64,000 nt of DNA, from positions 62,001 to 126,000 of the forward strand of contig SVTH01000006.1 of the NCBI GenBank assembly GCA_015063885.1, written 5' to 3'. This DNA is from Oscillospiraceae bacterium. GTDB lineage: Bacteria; Bacillota; Clostridia; Oscillospirales; CAG-382. Positions within the stretch are counted from its first letter, which is position 1. Each line of letters starts with the position of its first letter. Both the position numbers and the translations under genes were made by a program. The notes under the pieces are model-generated. The model was given only the letters and a program-made list of their open reading frames with translations. It was not told the DNA's origin and did no database searches. This document shows positions 8,640 to 17,090 of the stretch, piece by piece.

Positions 8640-9986
8640 TCATGCACCTTGATAAACGCCATAGCTCCAGACCCCGCTTCTCTCGGCGCCGGAAGCATAA
8701 ACGTATCTTCCTTGTCCATGAAGCTTCCCTTCCAGGAAGCCTCCCTCATATACGTCCCCGTTGTGCCAACGGTATACGCCCTGTCCGGTGCGGGCTCCCC
8801 GCAGGAAGGCGCCCTCGTAAACGTCTCCGTTGGTCCAGGTCATCACGCCCTGTCCGTGGAAGGTGCCGTTTTCAAAGCTTCCGCGGTAAACGGTGCCTGC
8901 GGCAAAGAAGTATTCTCCCTCCCCCGCAGGGACGCCGTATTCCAGGTAGCCTACGTATTTGTCGCCGTTGGCGTAAACCTTGGTACCAAAGCCTGTAAAC
9001 TGCTCCTCCTGCATGGCCCGATCGAAATCCTCTCGGGTCAGATGGGCGGTATCCCGCAAAAACGCCTTGGCTTGATCCGTCAGCGTGTCCCGCCAGCCCA
9101 CGGTGTAGGCAGTAAGCTCGTCCACCCGCTTTCCCGTTGCCATAATGCTGTCGGGGAAATAGGCTGCCGCCGCAGCGGAGACCTCCGCCGGGAAATACAG
9201 ATCCTTCGCCCCGTACAAATGGAGCAGCTCGTGGCAGAAGGGAGAAAGATCCGAGCTGTACAACGTCAGGAACTCCGCTCCTTCTGCGGAATGGTGGGAA
9301 TACGCCGCCGCCCTTCCCGCCTTGTTCACCACGAACACCACGGGTGCGGAGGCCACCGCCCAATCCCGCTCCAACGCCAATTGCATCTGATGCAGAGATC
9401 CAAACCCCATGGCGGCGGCAACGGGTGCCGTCCAGGTGTCTGCAGTAAACGCCTCCACCTCTGCGTCCACGGTAAGATCCCATTCCCCGTAGTACAGCGT
9501 CAGGTCCACGGCGTTCTCCCGTGCCAAGCCGTTCATACGGAGCATCTCCTCCCGAAGCCGTGCCTCGGCCTTCTCCCGTGCGGAAGCGTCCCAGGTGCTT
9601 TCGCTGTCGCTGACAAACACCAAAAATACGCACACCTTCCCCTGCAGGCGCTCGCAGTTGCCTCCGTCCTTATCCTGCAAGAGGAGATGGTTCTCCACGT
9701 GGATATCGTACCGCCCCATCACGTGGAGCTTCAACAGGGCGTAATCCACCGCGTCGATCCTGCCGTCGCCGTTGATGTCCGCCATCTCCATTCCCTGCGG
9801 AGAGAGCTGATACGTCTGCATCACGTGCCGCTTCAGCATGGCGTAATCCAACGTATTCAGCCTTCCGTCACCGTTAAGGTCCCCCAAAAAGGCTCCCGAC
9901 GCCGCGGCGCGGAAGGGAAGCGCCCCCGCAATAAGGACTGTCAGAAGGATCGCAGTCACAACCCCTCGAAATGCCCTTCGCTTCAT
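8640..9986 (-). CDS. Secreted dockerin protein with metzincin-like zinc motif and MORN repeats
   Basis: 448 residues with a signal peptide (about 1-29). Two dockerin type I repeats follow (about 32-90): GDLNGDGRLNTLDY and ADINGDGRIDAVDY, each with calcium ligands and a following LKRHVM/LKLHVM helix. A central domain (about 95-335) contains HELLHLYGAKD: His252, Glu253, His256, Gly259 and Asp262 fit the HExxHxxGxxD metzincin zinc motif, and SIM with Met282 is a candidate Met-turn. The C-terminus (about 345-445) has five MORN units of 22-23 residues, e.g. NGDVYEGAFLRG and NGDVYEGGFLEGK. This suggests an extracellular metalloprotease docked to a cohesin partner. The ATG at 9986 is chosen because AAAGGCGGG precedes it; an in-frame ATG at 10019 overlaps the promoter -10 box. 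It starts an operon with the GH20 gene. Confidence 0.85.
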   Translation of the reverse strand: MKRRAFRGVVTAILLTVLIAGALPFRAAASGAFLGDLNGDGRLNTLDYAMLKRHVMQTYQLSPQGMEMADINGDGRIDAVDYALLKLHVMGRYDIHVENHLLLQDKDGGNCERLQGKVCVFLVFVSDSESTWDASAREKAEARLREEMLRMNGLARENAVDLTLYYGEWDLTVDAEVEAFTADTWTAPVAAAMGFGSLHQMQLALERDWAVASAPVVFVVNKAGRAAAYSHHSAEGAEFLTLYSSDLSPFCHELLHLYGAKDLYFPAEVSAAAAAYFPDSIMATGKRVDELTAYTVGWRDTLTDQAKAFLRDTAHLTREDFDRAMQEEQFTGFGTKVYANGDKYVGYLEYGVPAGEGEYFFAAGTVYRGSFENGTFHGQGVMTWTNGDVYEGAFLRGARTGQGVYRWHNGDVYEGGFLEGKLHGQGRYVYASGAERSGVWSYGVYQGA

Positions 9987-10017
9987 GTTCAACCCGCCTT
10001 TCCCTTTTCTTTTTTTC

Positions 10018-10046
10018 ATTATACCACACCTTTTTCGCTATTGCAA
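10018..10046 (-). promoter_or_regulatory. Sigma-A-type promoter for the dockerin/MORN-GH20 operon
   Basis: Minus strand TTGCAA (10041-10046), a 17-bp spacer and a perfect TATAAT (10018-10023). The adjacent G makes an ATG with the end of the -10 box, which rules that ATG out as the start codon. Confidence 0.85.
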
Positions 10047-10084
10047 GAAAAAAAGAGAAAGGAACGCAAATACGTTCCTTTCAA
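10047..10084 (-). terminator. Rho-independent terminator of the BspA-like gene
   Basis: Minus-strand stem GAAAGGAACG/CGTTCCTTTC with a six-base loop, followed by TCTTTTTTTC. It lies 11 bases after the stop and immediately before the next promoter. Confidence 0.93.
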
Positions 10085-10095
10085 ATTTTTCGTTT

Positions 10096-13000
10096 TCACA
10101 GCTTCATCACTTGGCGCTTCAGCATGCTGTAGTCCAGGACGTTGATCCTGCCGTCGCCGTTGATATCCGCCCGCATAAGCTGCTCGGGGGATAAGTCGGC
10201 CAGCTTCATGACGTAGCGCTTCAGAATGCCGTAGTCCAGGACGTTGATCCTGCCGTCCATGTTCAGATCTCCCATAAGCACAGGCTCGGAGGAAGGCTCC
10301 TCGCTGTTCCACAGCAGACTTCCATCGGTGCCCCAGGACCAGCTTTCGTTCCAGGTGATGGGGGCGCAGATACGCTCCATACGGATCTCCTCCAAGGCGT
10401 TGCAGTCCCGGAAGATCCCCTCCCCCACAAAAAGCAGGGAATCGGGCAGATAGACGGTCTTCAGACTGCCGTTTCCTCCGAAGGCGCCCTCCGCCACGGC
10501 GGTGACGGGGATGCCGTCCACAGCCGCGGGAAGCACCAGGATCTTAGCGTTCCCTTGATAGCCCGTGATGCAGTAGGCTCCGTTTTGCAGCTCCAGCACC
10601 AAGCCCTCGGGACATCCGCAGGTACTGCAGACGCCGTTTTTATAGGTATGGCCTTTGGGGGCAACCGCCTCCTCCGAGGCCACGGCACCGCAAAGAGCAC
10701 AGCCGTAAACACGGCTCCCCGCGGACATACAGCCCCCTGCCGTCTCCCGCAGAAGCACCTGCTCCCCGTGGGCACAGGAAGCACTGCCGCGGATCACCTC
10801 TGCTTCACTGCCTGCGATCCAATGGATATGCCAGGAGTCGGGATCCTCGGCGGGAACCACGTACACCTGCTGTGCAGGGGTGTCGAACAGAAGGTATCTC
10901 CCCACGGATTCCACCGTGGCGGGGATCCGCAAGGAGGTCAGCCCCGTTCCGCGGAAGGCGTACGCCCCCAAAGAAAGGATACCTTCCGGCAAATAAAGGA
11001 AGGTCAGCCCCGACACGCCGTCAAAGGCGTAGGAAGCGATATGCTTGACGCTCCCGTCTGCGGGGATCACGGAGGAAACGCACCCCATCAGCAGGGTGCC
11101 GCTTTCCTTTTCCAGGATGCAATTTCCGTGGGAAGCGAAAACCCCATTCCCTTCCCGCACCCCAAGGCGGGTCAATCCCTTGCACCCGAAGAAGGCGCCG
11201 GGGGAAAGCTCTTTCAAGCTTGCGGGCAGTTCTATATAGGTCAAGCTGTCACAATGGGCAAAGGCGGCGTAGAGGATGGACTCCAGCCCCTCCGGCAGGT
11301 ACAAGCGCTCTGCGGACACACATTCCGCAAAGGCGCCCTCGCCGATAAGCTTCACCCCGGAAGGGAGAATAATCTCCCGCAGGGACGTACATTCCGCAAA
11401 GGCAAAGCTTCCGATCTCCTGCAAGGTCGCAGGGAAGGTAACGCTTTCTATCGCGGTCTTCTCAAAAGCGCCGTCGGCAATTCTGACCACGGCGCCGCCT
11501 TTGATGTAGGCGGGGATCACCACGTGGGTGCTGTCCCCCTTATATCCGATGATCTCCAAGCCGTTTTTATAGAGCATCACCGTAAAATCTTCTGCAGGAT
11601 CGGCCTTCGGGATGCCGCAATAGGCGCAGAGCCCATCCTCCCCGTAGGCGTGCCCTACGGCAAGGAGCTTGGTGTATTCCTTATCTTCTCCGCAGACAAT
11701 ACACCTCACGGAGACGTAGCCCTCCTTCCCGCAGGTGGGAGAAACGGTCTTCGTCTCATAGGTATGTCCCAAAGCGGGCAGAACCGTCTCCGTCACCGCC
11801 TTACCGCACAGGATGCAGGTTTCTCTCAAAAAGCCGGCTTCCGTGCAGGTGGGCTCCCCTCTTTGGGTGGTGAACCCGGGATGATCCTCCGTTTTGGGGT
11901 GCTCCGTATAAGCAAGCACCTCTCCGCACACCGTGCAGATCTCGCGGGTGTAGCCCGCCGCCGCACAGGTGGGCCGTACCGTCTCCGTTTGGGGACTGTG
12001 TCCCGTGGGGGAGAAGGATTCGGAGGAAACCGTTTTACCGCACACCGTGCAGACGTGCTTGATAAAGCCCTCCCCTGTACAGGTGGGAGGCGCAGTCTCG
12101 GTACGCAAAGCCCCGTGCTCCGAGGTCATAGGCAGTACGGTACGGGAAAGCTCCTTGCCACACACCCCGCAGTACGTGCGGGTATAGCCGTCCGCCGCAC
12201 AGGTGGGCTGTACCGTTTCCGTCTTTACCGTATGGCCTTTGGCGGGGTAGGTCACGGTGGTCATGGTCTTTCCACACACCGTGCAGATCTCTTTTTTGTA
12301 GCCCGGCTTCTCGCAGGTGGGAGCTAAAGCCTCGGTGCCCGTAGTGCCGTGGACGGTGGAAAGAGGCAAGGCCTTGCGGGAAAGCTCTTCCCCGCACACC
12401 GTGCAGAACACACGGGTATAGCCCGCCTTGGCGCAGGTGGAGGGGATGGTCTGAGTATGCTCCGTATGGCCGTATGCGTCTGACACCTCCAGGGAAAGCA
12501 CGCTTCCGCAAAGGTTGCACACCTCCCGACGGTATCCGTCCGTATCGCAGGTGGGATCCAGAGATTCGTTTCGGGTCTCCGCATGAGCACAGGTGTTGTC
12601 GTAGCTCCAGATGGGGGGAACCTCCACGCCCCCGTTCCATTTTTGATGCCAGCCCTCCGGCTTGGCCTCGCTGCCGCAATACAAGGCGGTCAAGGGAGCG
12701 TTATGGAAAACGTATTTCCCCACGGTCTTCAGGGAAGACGGCAGGAAAATCCCGGTGAGGGACGTCCCCTCAAAGGCGCCGTCCCCGATGGCGGTGACGC
12801 TTTGGGGGATCTCAATGGAAGTCAGACTTTTGATACAGGAAAAAGCGTAGGGCGCAATAGAGGTCACGCTTCCGTCGTCGGGGATCACAGAGGAACCGCA
12901 CCCCGCAACCAGGGCGCCGCTTCCGTCGATGATGCAATTTTCGGCAGAGCGATAGGCCTCGCATCCCTCCTCCACCGCCAAAAGGGTCAGCCCGTTACAC

Positions 13001-13428
13001 CCGGAGAACGCCTGGCTGCCCAGGCTTTGCAGGCTTGCGGGCAAAACCGCCTCGGTCAAAGCCGTACAATCCGCAAAGGCGGCTTCTCCCACGTGGAGCA
13101 GGCCGCTTCCGAAGGTCACCTTCTCAAGGGAAGCACACCCGAAGAAGGCGCCGTCCTCAATGCGCTCCAGGCAGGAGGGCAGGATCAGCTCCTTCACGGA
13201 AGCGCCCTCAAAGGCGAAAACGCCGATGGCCGAAACGGGAGCGTCCCCAAGGGTCTCGGGCACCGTCACCGTTTCTTCTGTTCCGTTGTATAGGGTGATG
13301 ACGGCTTTTCCCTCCAGGATCTCATAGGCGTAGGGCTCCTCCGCAGACACGACGGACGCCGGAACCGGACCCAAAAGCAAGCTGAAGACCAGCAGGAAAC
13401 TAAAAAACCGCAGGGGGAATCTTCTCAC
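10096..13428 (-). CDS. Secreted BspA-like leucine-rich repeat protein with Cys-pair repeats and C-terminal dockerin
   Basis: 1110 residues. A signal peptide (1-29, cleaved near VVSAEEP) is followed by a first block of LRR_5 (BspA/Treponema type) repeats (about 50-260), recognisable as 'AFxGCxSLxxVxxPxxLxxIGxxAF'. Residues about 280-600 hold eight units of a PTC..GY..xC..CG motif, two cysteine groups per unit. A second LRR_5 block (about 615-870), one more Cys unit and a short LRR_5 stretch follow. The last 58 residues are a dockerin type I with two calcium loops, GDLNMDGRINVLDY and ADINGDGRINVLDY. BspA-like proteins bind host matrix or other cells; the dockerin implies attachment to a cohesin-bearing scaffold, none of which is visible here. 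It has its own promoter and terminator. Confidence 0.9.
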   Translation of the reverse strand: MRRFPLRFFSFLLVFSLLLGPVPASVVSAEEPYAYEILEGKAVITLYNGTEETVTVPETLGDAPVSAIGVFAFEGASVKELILPSCLERIEDGAFFGCASLEKVTFGSGLLHVGEAAFADCTALTEAVLPASLQSLGSQAFSGCNGLTLLAVEEGCEAYRSAENCIIDGSGALVAGCGSSVIPDDGSVTSIAPYAFSCIKSLTSIEIPQSVTAIGDGAFEGTSLTGIFLPSSLKTVGKYVFHNAPLTALYCGSEAKPEGWHQKWNGGVEVPPIWSYDNTCAHAETRNESLDPTCDTDGYRREVCNLCGSVLSLEVSDAYGHTEHTQTIPSTCAKAGYTRVFCTVCGEELSRKALPLSTVHGTTGTEALAPTCEKPGYKKEICTVCGKTMTTVTYPAKGHTVKTETVQPTCAADGYTRTYCGVCGKELSRTVLPMTSEHGALRTETAPPTCTGEGFIKHVCTVCGKTVSSESFSPTGHSPQTETVRPTCAAAGYTREICTVCGEVLAYTEHPKTEDHPGFTTQRGEPTCTEAGFLRETCILCGKAVTETVLPALGHTYETKTVSPTCGKEGYVSVRCIVCGEDKEYTKLLAVGHAYGEDGLCAYCGIPKADPAEDFTVMLYKNGLEIIGYKGDSTHVVIPAYIKGGAVVRIADGAFEKTAIESVTFPATLQEIGSFAFAECTSLREIILPSGVKLIGEGAFAECVSAERLYLPEGLESILYAAFAHCDSLTYIELPASLKELSPGAFFGCKGLTRLGVREGNGVFASHGNCILEKESGTLLMGCVSSVIPADGSVKHIASYAFDGVSGLTFLYLPEGILSLGAYAFRGTGLTSLRIPATVESVGRYLLFDTPAQQVYVVPAEDPDSWHIHWIAGSEAEVIRGSASCAHGEQVLLRETAGGCMSAGSRVYGCALCGAVASEEAVAPKGHTYKNGVCSTCGCPEGLVLELQNGAYCITGYQGNAKILVLPAAVDGIPVTAVAEGAFGGNGSLKTVYLPDSLLFVGEGIFRDCNALEEIRMERICAPITWNESWSWGTDGSLLWNSEEPSSEPVLMGDLNMDGRINVLDYGILKRYVMKLADLSPEQLMRADINGDGRINVLDYSMLKRQVMKL

Positions 13429-13462
13429 AAAAACGACTTCCTTCTCGTTGATTTCTGACTTT

Positions 13463-13492
13463 ATTGTAACACGGACTTCGGGGCGCTGTCAA
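13463..13492 (-). promoter_or_regulatory. Sigma-A-type promoter for the BspA-like dockerin gene
   Basis: Minus strand perfect TTGACA (13487-13492), an 18-bp spacer and TACAAT (13463-13468), about 35 bases before the start codon. Confidence 0.85.
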
Positions 13493-13507
13493 GGCGAAAA
13501 AAGGTTT

Positions 13508-14833
13508 TTACACTCCGTTCACACGTAGCCCCTTGGGATAGTGGTTTTTGCCCCTTCCCCCGGAGATCTTGATGCCTCCCAGGGGCAAGCCGCAAAGGAG
13601 TACCGCCGCCCATCCGTCGGGGAGGTCACAATCGATCTCCGCCCCGGAAAGGTATTGCATCACCCGCTTGTCGTCGGGCTCCAGCTCCAATTTCCGAAGG
13701 AAACGGCTTCCGAAGCACTTAAACAGCTGATGATGGGGCACGAAACGGCGTTTTTCCACCGTGCCCAGGGTCACCCCTGCGGAGAAAACGTTCTCCTTCG
13801 GCACGGGCATGGGAGCGGAATACAGGTATTTCCCGTATTTGCACAGGGTAAGATCCCCGCCCTTTTCCATGACGGATTCCAAAAAGTCCTGCAGGATCTT
13901 CAATTCCTCGTAGGGGATCACTTCCCTGCCGTCGAGGAAGGCGGGTGCATCGCGGCGCAATCCCTCGTCGCTCCGCTTCAACAGAGCTACGAACTGCCCT
14001 TCTCCCGCCGCCTTGTGGGGGTAGAACCGCCGTGCAAGAGGCATATCCACCCCGGGAGAGGACACCGCCTGCAAACGGGTAGGCAGCTCTTCCAAGGTGA
14101 ACTCCGGGAATTCCTCCAAAAACGCCTTCACGGAGCCTTCGTTTTCCTCCACGGAGAAGGTGCAGGTGGCGTACAGCAGGCACCCGCCGGGGGCCACCGT
14201 CTGCCCTGCGTAATGCAGGATCTCCTTTTGCCTTGCGGCGCAGAAGGCGGGAGCGTTTTCCGACCACTCTGCGGGGGCGTTTTCGTACTTGCGGAACATC
14301 CCCTCTCCCGAGCAGGGGGCGTCCACCGTCACCAGGTCAAAGAAATCGGGATACCAGGCGGCAATGCGCTTGGGATCCGCGTTGGTGACCTGGACGTTGC
14401 CGAAGCCCATCCGCTCCACGTTGCCGTAAAGCACCTTACAGCGGGAGGGATTGATCTCGTTGGACACCAAAAAGCCCTCCTTCCCCATACGGTGAGCCAT
14501 TTGCACCGTCTTCCCTCCGGGGGAAGCGCAAAGGTCCAGGCACCGCATCCCCTCACGGAAGGGCACGGCGGAAACGGTGGCCATGGCGGAAGGATCCTGG
14601 ACGTAAAACGCTCCTGCGTGGTGGAAGGGGTGGTTCCCCGGCTTTTCCGTATCAAAGGTATACCCGTGTGGCAGATGGCCGATGGGAGACGTGGGAAAGC
14701 CAAGCTCCACCTCCGCCGTTTTGTACAAAGCACGGGTGGAATCTTTGTCATATTCCGCCAAAAAAGCGGGGTATTCCTCCCCCAGCAGGGAGCTCATGCG
14801 TTCCAAAAACGCTTGGGGCAGCGAGACAGACAT
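13508..14833 (-). CDS. NOL1/NOP2/Sun family 16S rRNA m5C methyltransferase (RsmF-like)
   Basis: 441 residues. It transfers a methyl group from S-adenosylmethionine to C5 of an rRNA cytosine. SAM-binding motif I is CLDLCASPGGKT (near 110). The two catalytic cysteines are in motif IV VDAPCSGEGMF (near 180) and motif VI LYATCTFSVEENE (near 230), the order seen in RsmB/RsmF enzymes. The C-terminal third matches the RsmF-type extension with a PUA-like end, and no NusB domain precedes the core, so RsmF fits better than RsmB. An AAGGAGGAG site lies just before the ATG. It is 60 bases downstream of upp with a strong terminator between, so it depends on read-through or a promoter I cannot place. Confidence 0.88.
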   Translation of the reverse strand: MSVSLPQAFLERMSSLLGEEYPAFLAEYDKDSTRALYKTAEVELGFPTSPIGHLPHGYTFDTEKPGNHPFHHAGAFYVQDPSAMATVSAVPFREGMRCLDLCASPGGKTVQMAHRMGKEGFLVSNEINPSRCKVLYGNVERMGFGNVQVTNADPKRIAAWYPDFFDLVTVDAPCSGEGMFRKYENAPAEWSENAPAFCAARQKEILHYAGQTVAPGGCLLYATCTFSVEENEGSVKAFLEEFPEFTLEELPTRLQAVSSPGVDMPLARRFYPHKAAGEGQFVALLKRSDEGLRRDAPAFLDGREVIPYEELKILQDFLESVMEKGGDLTLCKYGKYLYSAPMPVPKENVFSAGVTLGTVEKRRFVPHHQLFKCFGSRFLRKLELEPDDKRVMQYLSGAEIDCDLPDGWAAVLLCGLPLGGIKISGGRGKNHYPKGLRVNGV

Positions 14834-14851
14834 AGGGATCTCCTCCTTGGT

Positions 14852-14887
14852 GAAAAAACGGGACTGCCCGAAAAACGGCAGTCCCGT
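14852..14887 (-). terminator. Rho-independent terminator after upp
   Basis: Minus-strand stem ACGGGACTGCC / GGGCAGTCCCGT around GTTTTTC, followed by TTTTTC. It separates uraA-upp from the rRNA methyltransferase gene. Confidence 0.92.
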
Positions 14888-14893
14888 AAGTTG

Positions 14894-15523
14894 TTAAAGG
14901 GTACCGAAGATACGGTCGCCCGCATCACCCAGACCGGGCAGGATGTAAGCGTGATCGTTCAGCTTCTCGTCCAGCGCCGCCAGATAGATGGGAACGTCGG
15001 GATGGTCCTCTTCGATCTTCTTCACACCCTCAGGTGCGCCTACCAGACACATGAGACGGATATCCGTCACACCACGCTCCTTCAGCTTGGTCAAAGCGTC
15101 GGAGGCGGAGCCGCCGGTTGCCAGCATGGGGTCAACCAACAGCACGGTGCGGTTTGCAACGTCCGGGGGAAGCTTGCAGTAATACTCCACGGGAAGGTGG
15201 GTGTCGGGATCACGGTACAGACCGATGTGACCAACCTTTGCCACGGGCATCAGGGAAAGGAGACCGTCCACCATACCCAAGCCTGCGCGGAGGATGGGAA
15301 CGATGGCCAACTTCTTGCCGGAGATGCGCTTTGCATTCATGGTGCACAGAGGGGTCTTGATGGTGTAATCCTCCAAGGGGAGCTCACGGGTCACCTCGTA
15401 GCCCATGAGCATGGAGATCTCCTCCAACAGCTGGCGGAAATCCTTGGAGCCGGTATTCTGATTTCTCATGATAGACAGCTTATGCTGGATCAGAGGATGG
15501 TCGATAACGTGAAGTTGTGCCAT
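14894..15523 (-). CDS. upp: Uracil phosphoribosyltransferase
   Basis: 209 residues, the usual length. It makes UMP from uracil and PRPP in the cytoplasm (pyrimidine salvage). The PRPP-binding loop [17 protein letters not shown] is near residue 130. The N-terminal family segments ([20 protein letters not shown]) and the central [16 protein letters not shown] are intact, and the C-terminus [12 protein letters not shown] is the conserved uracil-binding end. An AAAGGA site precedes the ATG. The gene lies 24 bases after the uracil permease on the same strand, so import and phosphoribosylation of uracil are co-expressed, ending at the terminator just downstream. Confidence 0.97.
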   Translation of the reverse strand: MAQLHVIDHPLIQHKLSIMRNQNTGSKDFRQLLEEISMLMGYEVTRELPLEDYTIKTPLCTMNAKRISGKKLAIVPILRAGLGMVDGLLSLMPVAKVGHIGLYRDPDTHLPVEYYCKLPPDVANRTVLLVDPMLATGGSASDALTKLKERGVTDIRLMCLVGAPEGVKKIEEDHPDVPIYLAALDEKLNDHAYILPGLGDAGDRIFGTL

Positions 15524-15547
15524 GTTTCAAAATCCTTTCAAAAAAGG

Positions 15548-16894
15548 TTACTCTGCGTCCTTTTCGCGGGAGAGGATCAGGTTCACGATGATACCCAGGA
15601 TCAGAGCGCAAGCGATGGAGGTAACGGTCACCTGGCCGAAGGACAGGGACAGACCGCCGATGCCGCAGATCAGGATGGTGGAGACCACGAACAGGTTGCG
15701 GTTCTTCTCCAGGTCAACCTTCTGGATCATCTTCAAGCCGGAAACTGCGATGAAGCCGTAGAGCGCCACGCAGATACCGCCCATCACGCAAGCGGGGATG
15801 AAGTTTACGAAAGCCACGAAGGGAGCGAAGAAGGCGATGAGGATGGCGCCGATAGCGGCAAACAGAGTGGTGATGACGGAAGCGTTGCCGGAGATGGCTA
15901 CGCAAGCAACGGACTCACCGTAGGTGGTGTTGGGACAGCCGCCGAAGAAGGCACCGGCCATGGAGCCAACGCCGTCGCCCAGCAGAGTTCTGTGGAGACC
16001 GGGATCCTCCAGCAGGTCGGACTCGATGATGGAGGAGATGTTCTTGTGGTCAGCAACGTGCTCTGCAAATACTACCAGAGCAACGGGCATGTAAGCCACT
16101 GCGATGGTTACGATATAGTCAAAGGTGATCTCCTTCACACCGTCCAGAGCGGTCATGAAGGTGAAGTCGGGCAGGGTCACGAAGGTCTCCAGACCTACGC
16201 CGTTTGCCCACAGGTTTGTGAAGTTGGAGAAATCAACCAGCTTCAGGGCGTCGTTGCCCATCACGTCACCGATGACGGTGAAGATGGTAGCGGCGGCAGT
16301 ACCTGCCAGGATACCCATGATGAAGGGGATGAGCTTGATCATCTTCTTGCCGTAGGTGGAGCAGAGGATGGTCACGATCAGAGCGATGAGGCCGCAGATG
16401 AGAGCAACGTAAGGAGAGCCGGTAGCAACGTCGCCGGACTTGAGGTCGCCGACTGCGTTGCCTGCCAGGGACAGACCGATGATGGCAACGGTGGGGCCGA
16501 TAACTACGGGAGGCATCAGCTTGTTCAGCCAGTTAACGCCTGCGATCTTCACCAAAATGGCGATGATCACGTAGACCAGACCTGCCAATACGGCACCGAT
16601 GATCAGGCCGACGTAGCCCAGAGCCATGGAAACACCGCCTGCAAAAGCGGCTGCCATAGAACCGAGGAACGCGAAGGAGGAGCCCAGGAATACGGGGCTC
16701 TTGAACTTAGTGAAGCACAGATAGACCAAGGTACCGACGCCTGCGCCGAACAGAGCGGCGGCGGGGCTCATGCCGTTGCCGACGATGATCGGAACGACGA
16801 GGGTTGCGGCCATAATGGCAAGGAGCTGCTGGATGGCGAAGATGATCGTCTGACCAAACTTCGGCTTGTCTTTGACGCCGTAGGTAAGCTTCAT
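15548..16894 (-). CDS. uraA: Uracil permease, NCS2 (UraA) family
   Basis: 448 residues with about 12-14 membrane segments. It is a proton-coupled uracil importer. The N-terminus KPKFGQTIIFAIQQLLAIMAATLVVP and the segment PVFLGSSFAFLGS are typical of UraA/PyrP. The central motif with VVFAEHVADHKNISSII carries the conserved Glu of NCS2 substrate sites, and the later GGCPNTTYGES segment is the family signature on TM10. AAGGAAGG lies 10 bases before the ATG. The leader is short (about 70 bases), AT-rich and shows no PyrR-type attenuator; a GTTCGAAC palindrome at 16946-16953 inside it might be an operator, with weak support. Confidence 0.96.
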   Translation of the reverse strand: MKLTYGVKDKPKFGQTIIFAIQQLLAIMAATLVVPIIVGNGMSPAAALFGAGVGTLVYLCFTKFKSPVFLGSSFAFLGSMAAAFAGGVSMALGYVGLIIGAVLAGLVYVIIAILVKIAGVNWLNKLMPPVVIGPTVAIIGLSLAGNAVGDLKSGDVATGSPYVALICGLIALIVTILCSTYGKKMIKLIPFIMGILAGTAAATIFTVIGDVMGNDALKLVDFSNFTNLWANGVGLETFVTLPDFTFMTALDGVKEITFDYIVTIAVAYMPVALVVFAEHVADHKNISSIIESDLLEDPGLHRTLLGDGVGSMAGAFFGGCPNTTYGESVACVAISGNASVITTLFAAIGAILIAFFAPFVAFVNFIPACVMGGICVALYGFIAVSGLKMIQKVDLEKNRNLFVVSTILICGIGGLSLSFGQVTVTSIACALILGIIVNLILSREKDAE

Positions 16895-16969
16895 GGGAAA
16901 AAGACCTTCCTTGTTTTTTATTTATTCTTTTCTTTTTCAAAATTTGTTCGAACTTTGTTCTTATTTGTT

Positions 16970-16998
16970 ATTGTACCACCTGTGTCGTCTTTTGTCAA
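16970..16998 (-). promoter_or_regulatory. Sigma-A-type promoter for uraA-upp
   Basis: Minus strand TTGACA (16993-16998), a 17-bp spacer and TACAAT (16970-16975). Confidence 0.88.
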
Positions 16999-17036
16999 GA
17001 GAACGGCGGTTTTTTCTCAGCAAAAAGAAAAACGCC

Positions 17037-17065
17037 TTGCAATCGGGGGGAAACTATGATATACT
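17037..17065 (+). promoter_or_regulatory. Sigma-A-type promoter for the chromate-transporter pair
   Basis: TTGCAA (17037-17042), a 17-bp spacer and TATACT (17060-17065). It diverges from the uraA promoter about 40 bp away. Confidence 0.8.
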
Positions 17066-17090
17066 GAAAGGCAAGGAGGTTTTGGAACCT

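Noticed and set aside
13541-17059. 1172-codon plus-strand open frame across the rRNA methyltransferase, upp and uraA
   Set aside because: It spans three certain minus-strand genes and a terminator and promoter; the translation is repetitive Asp/Gly/His/Gln without family features.
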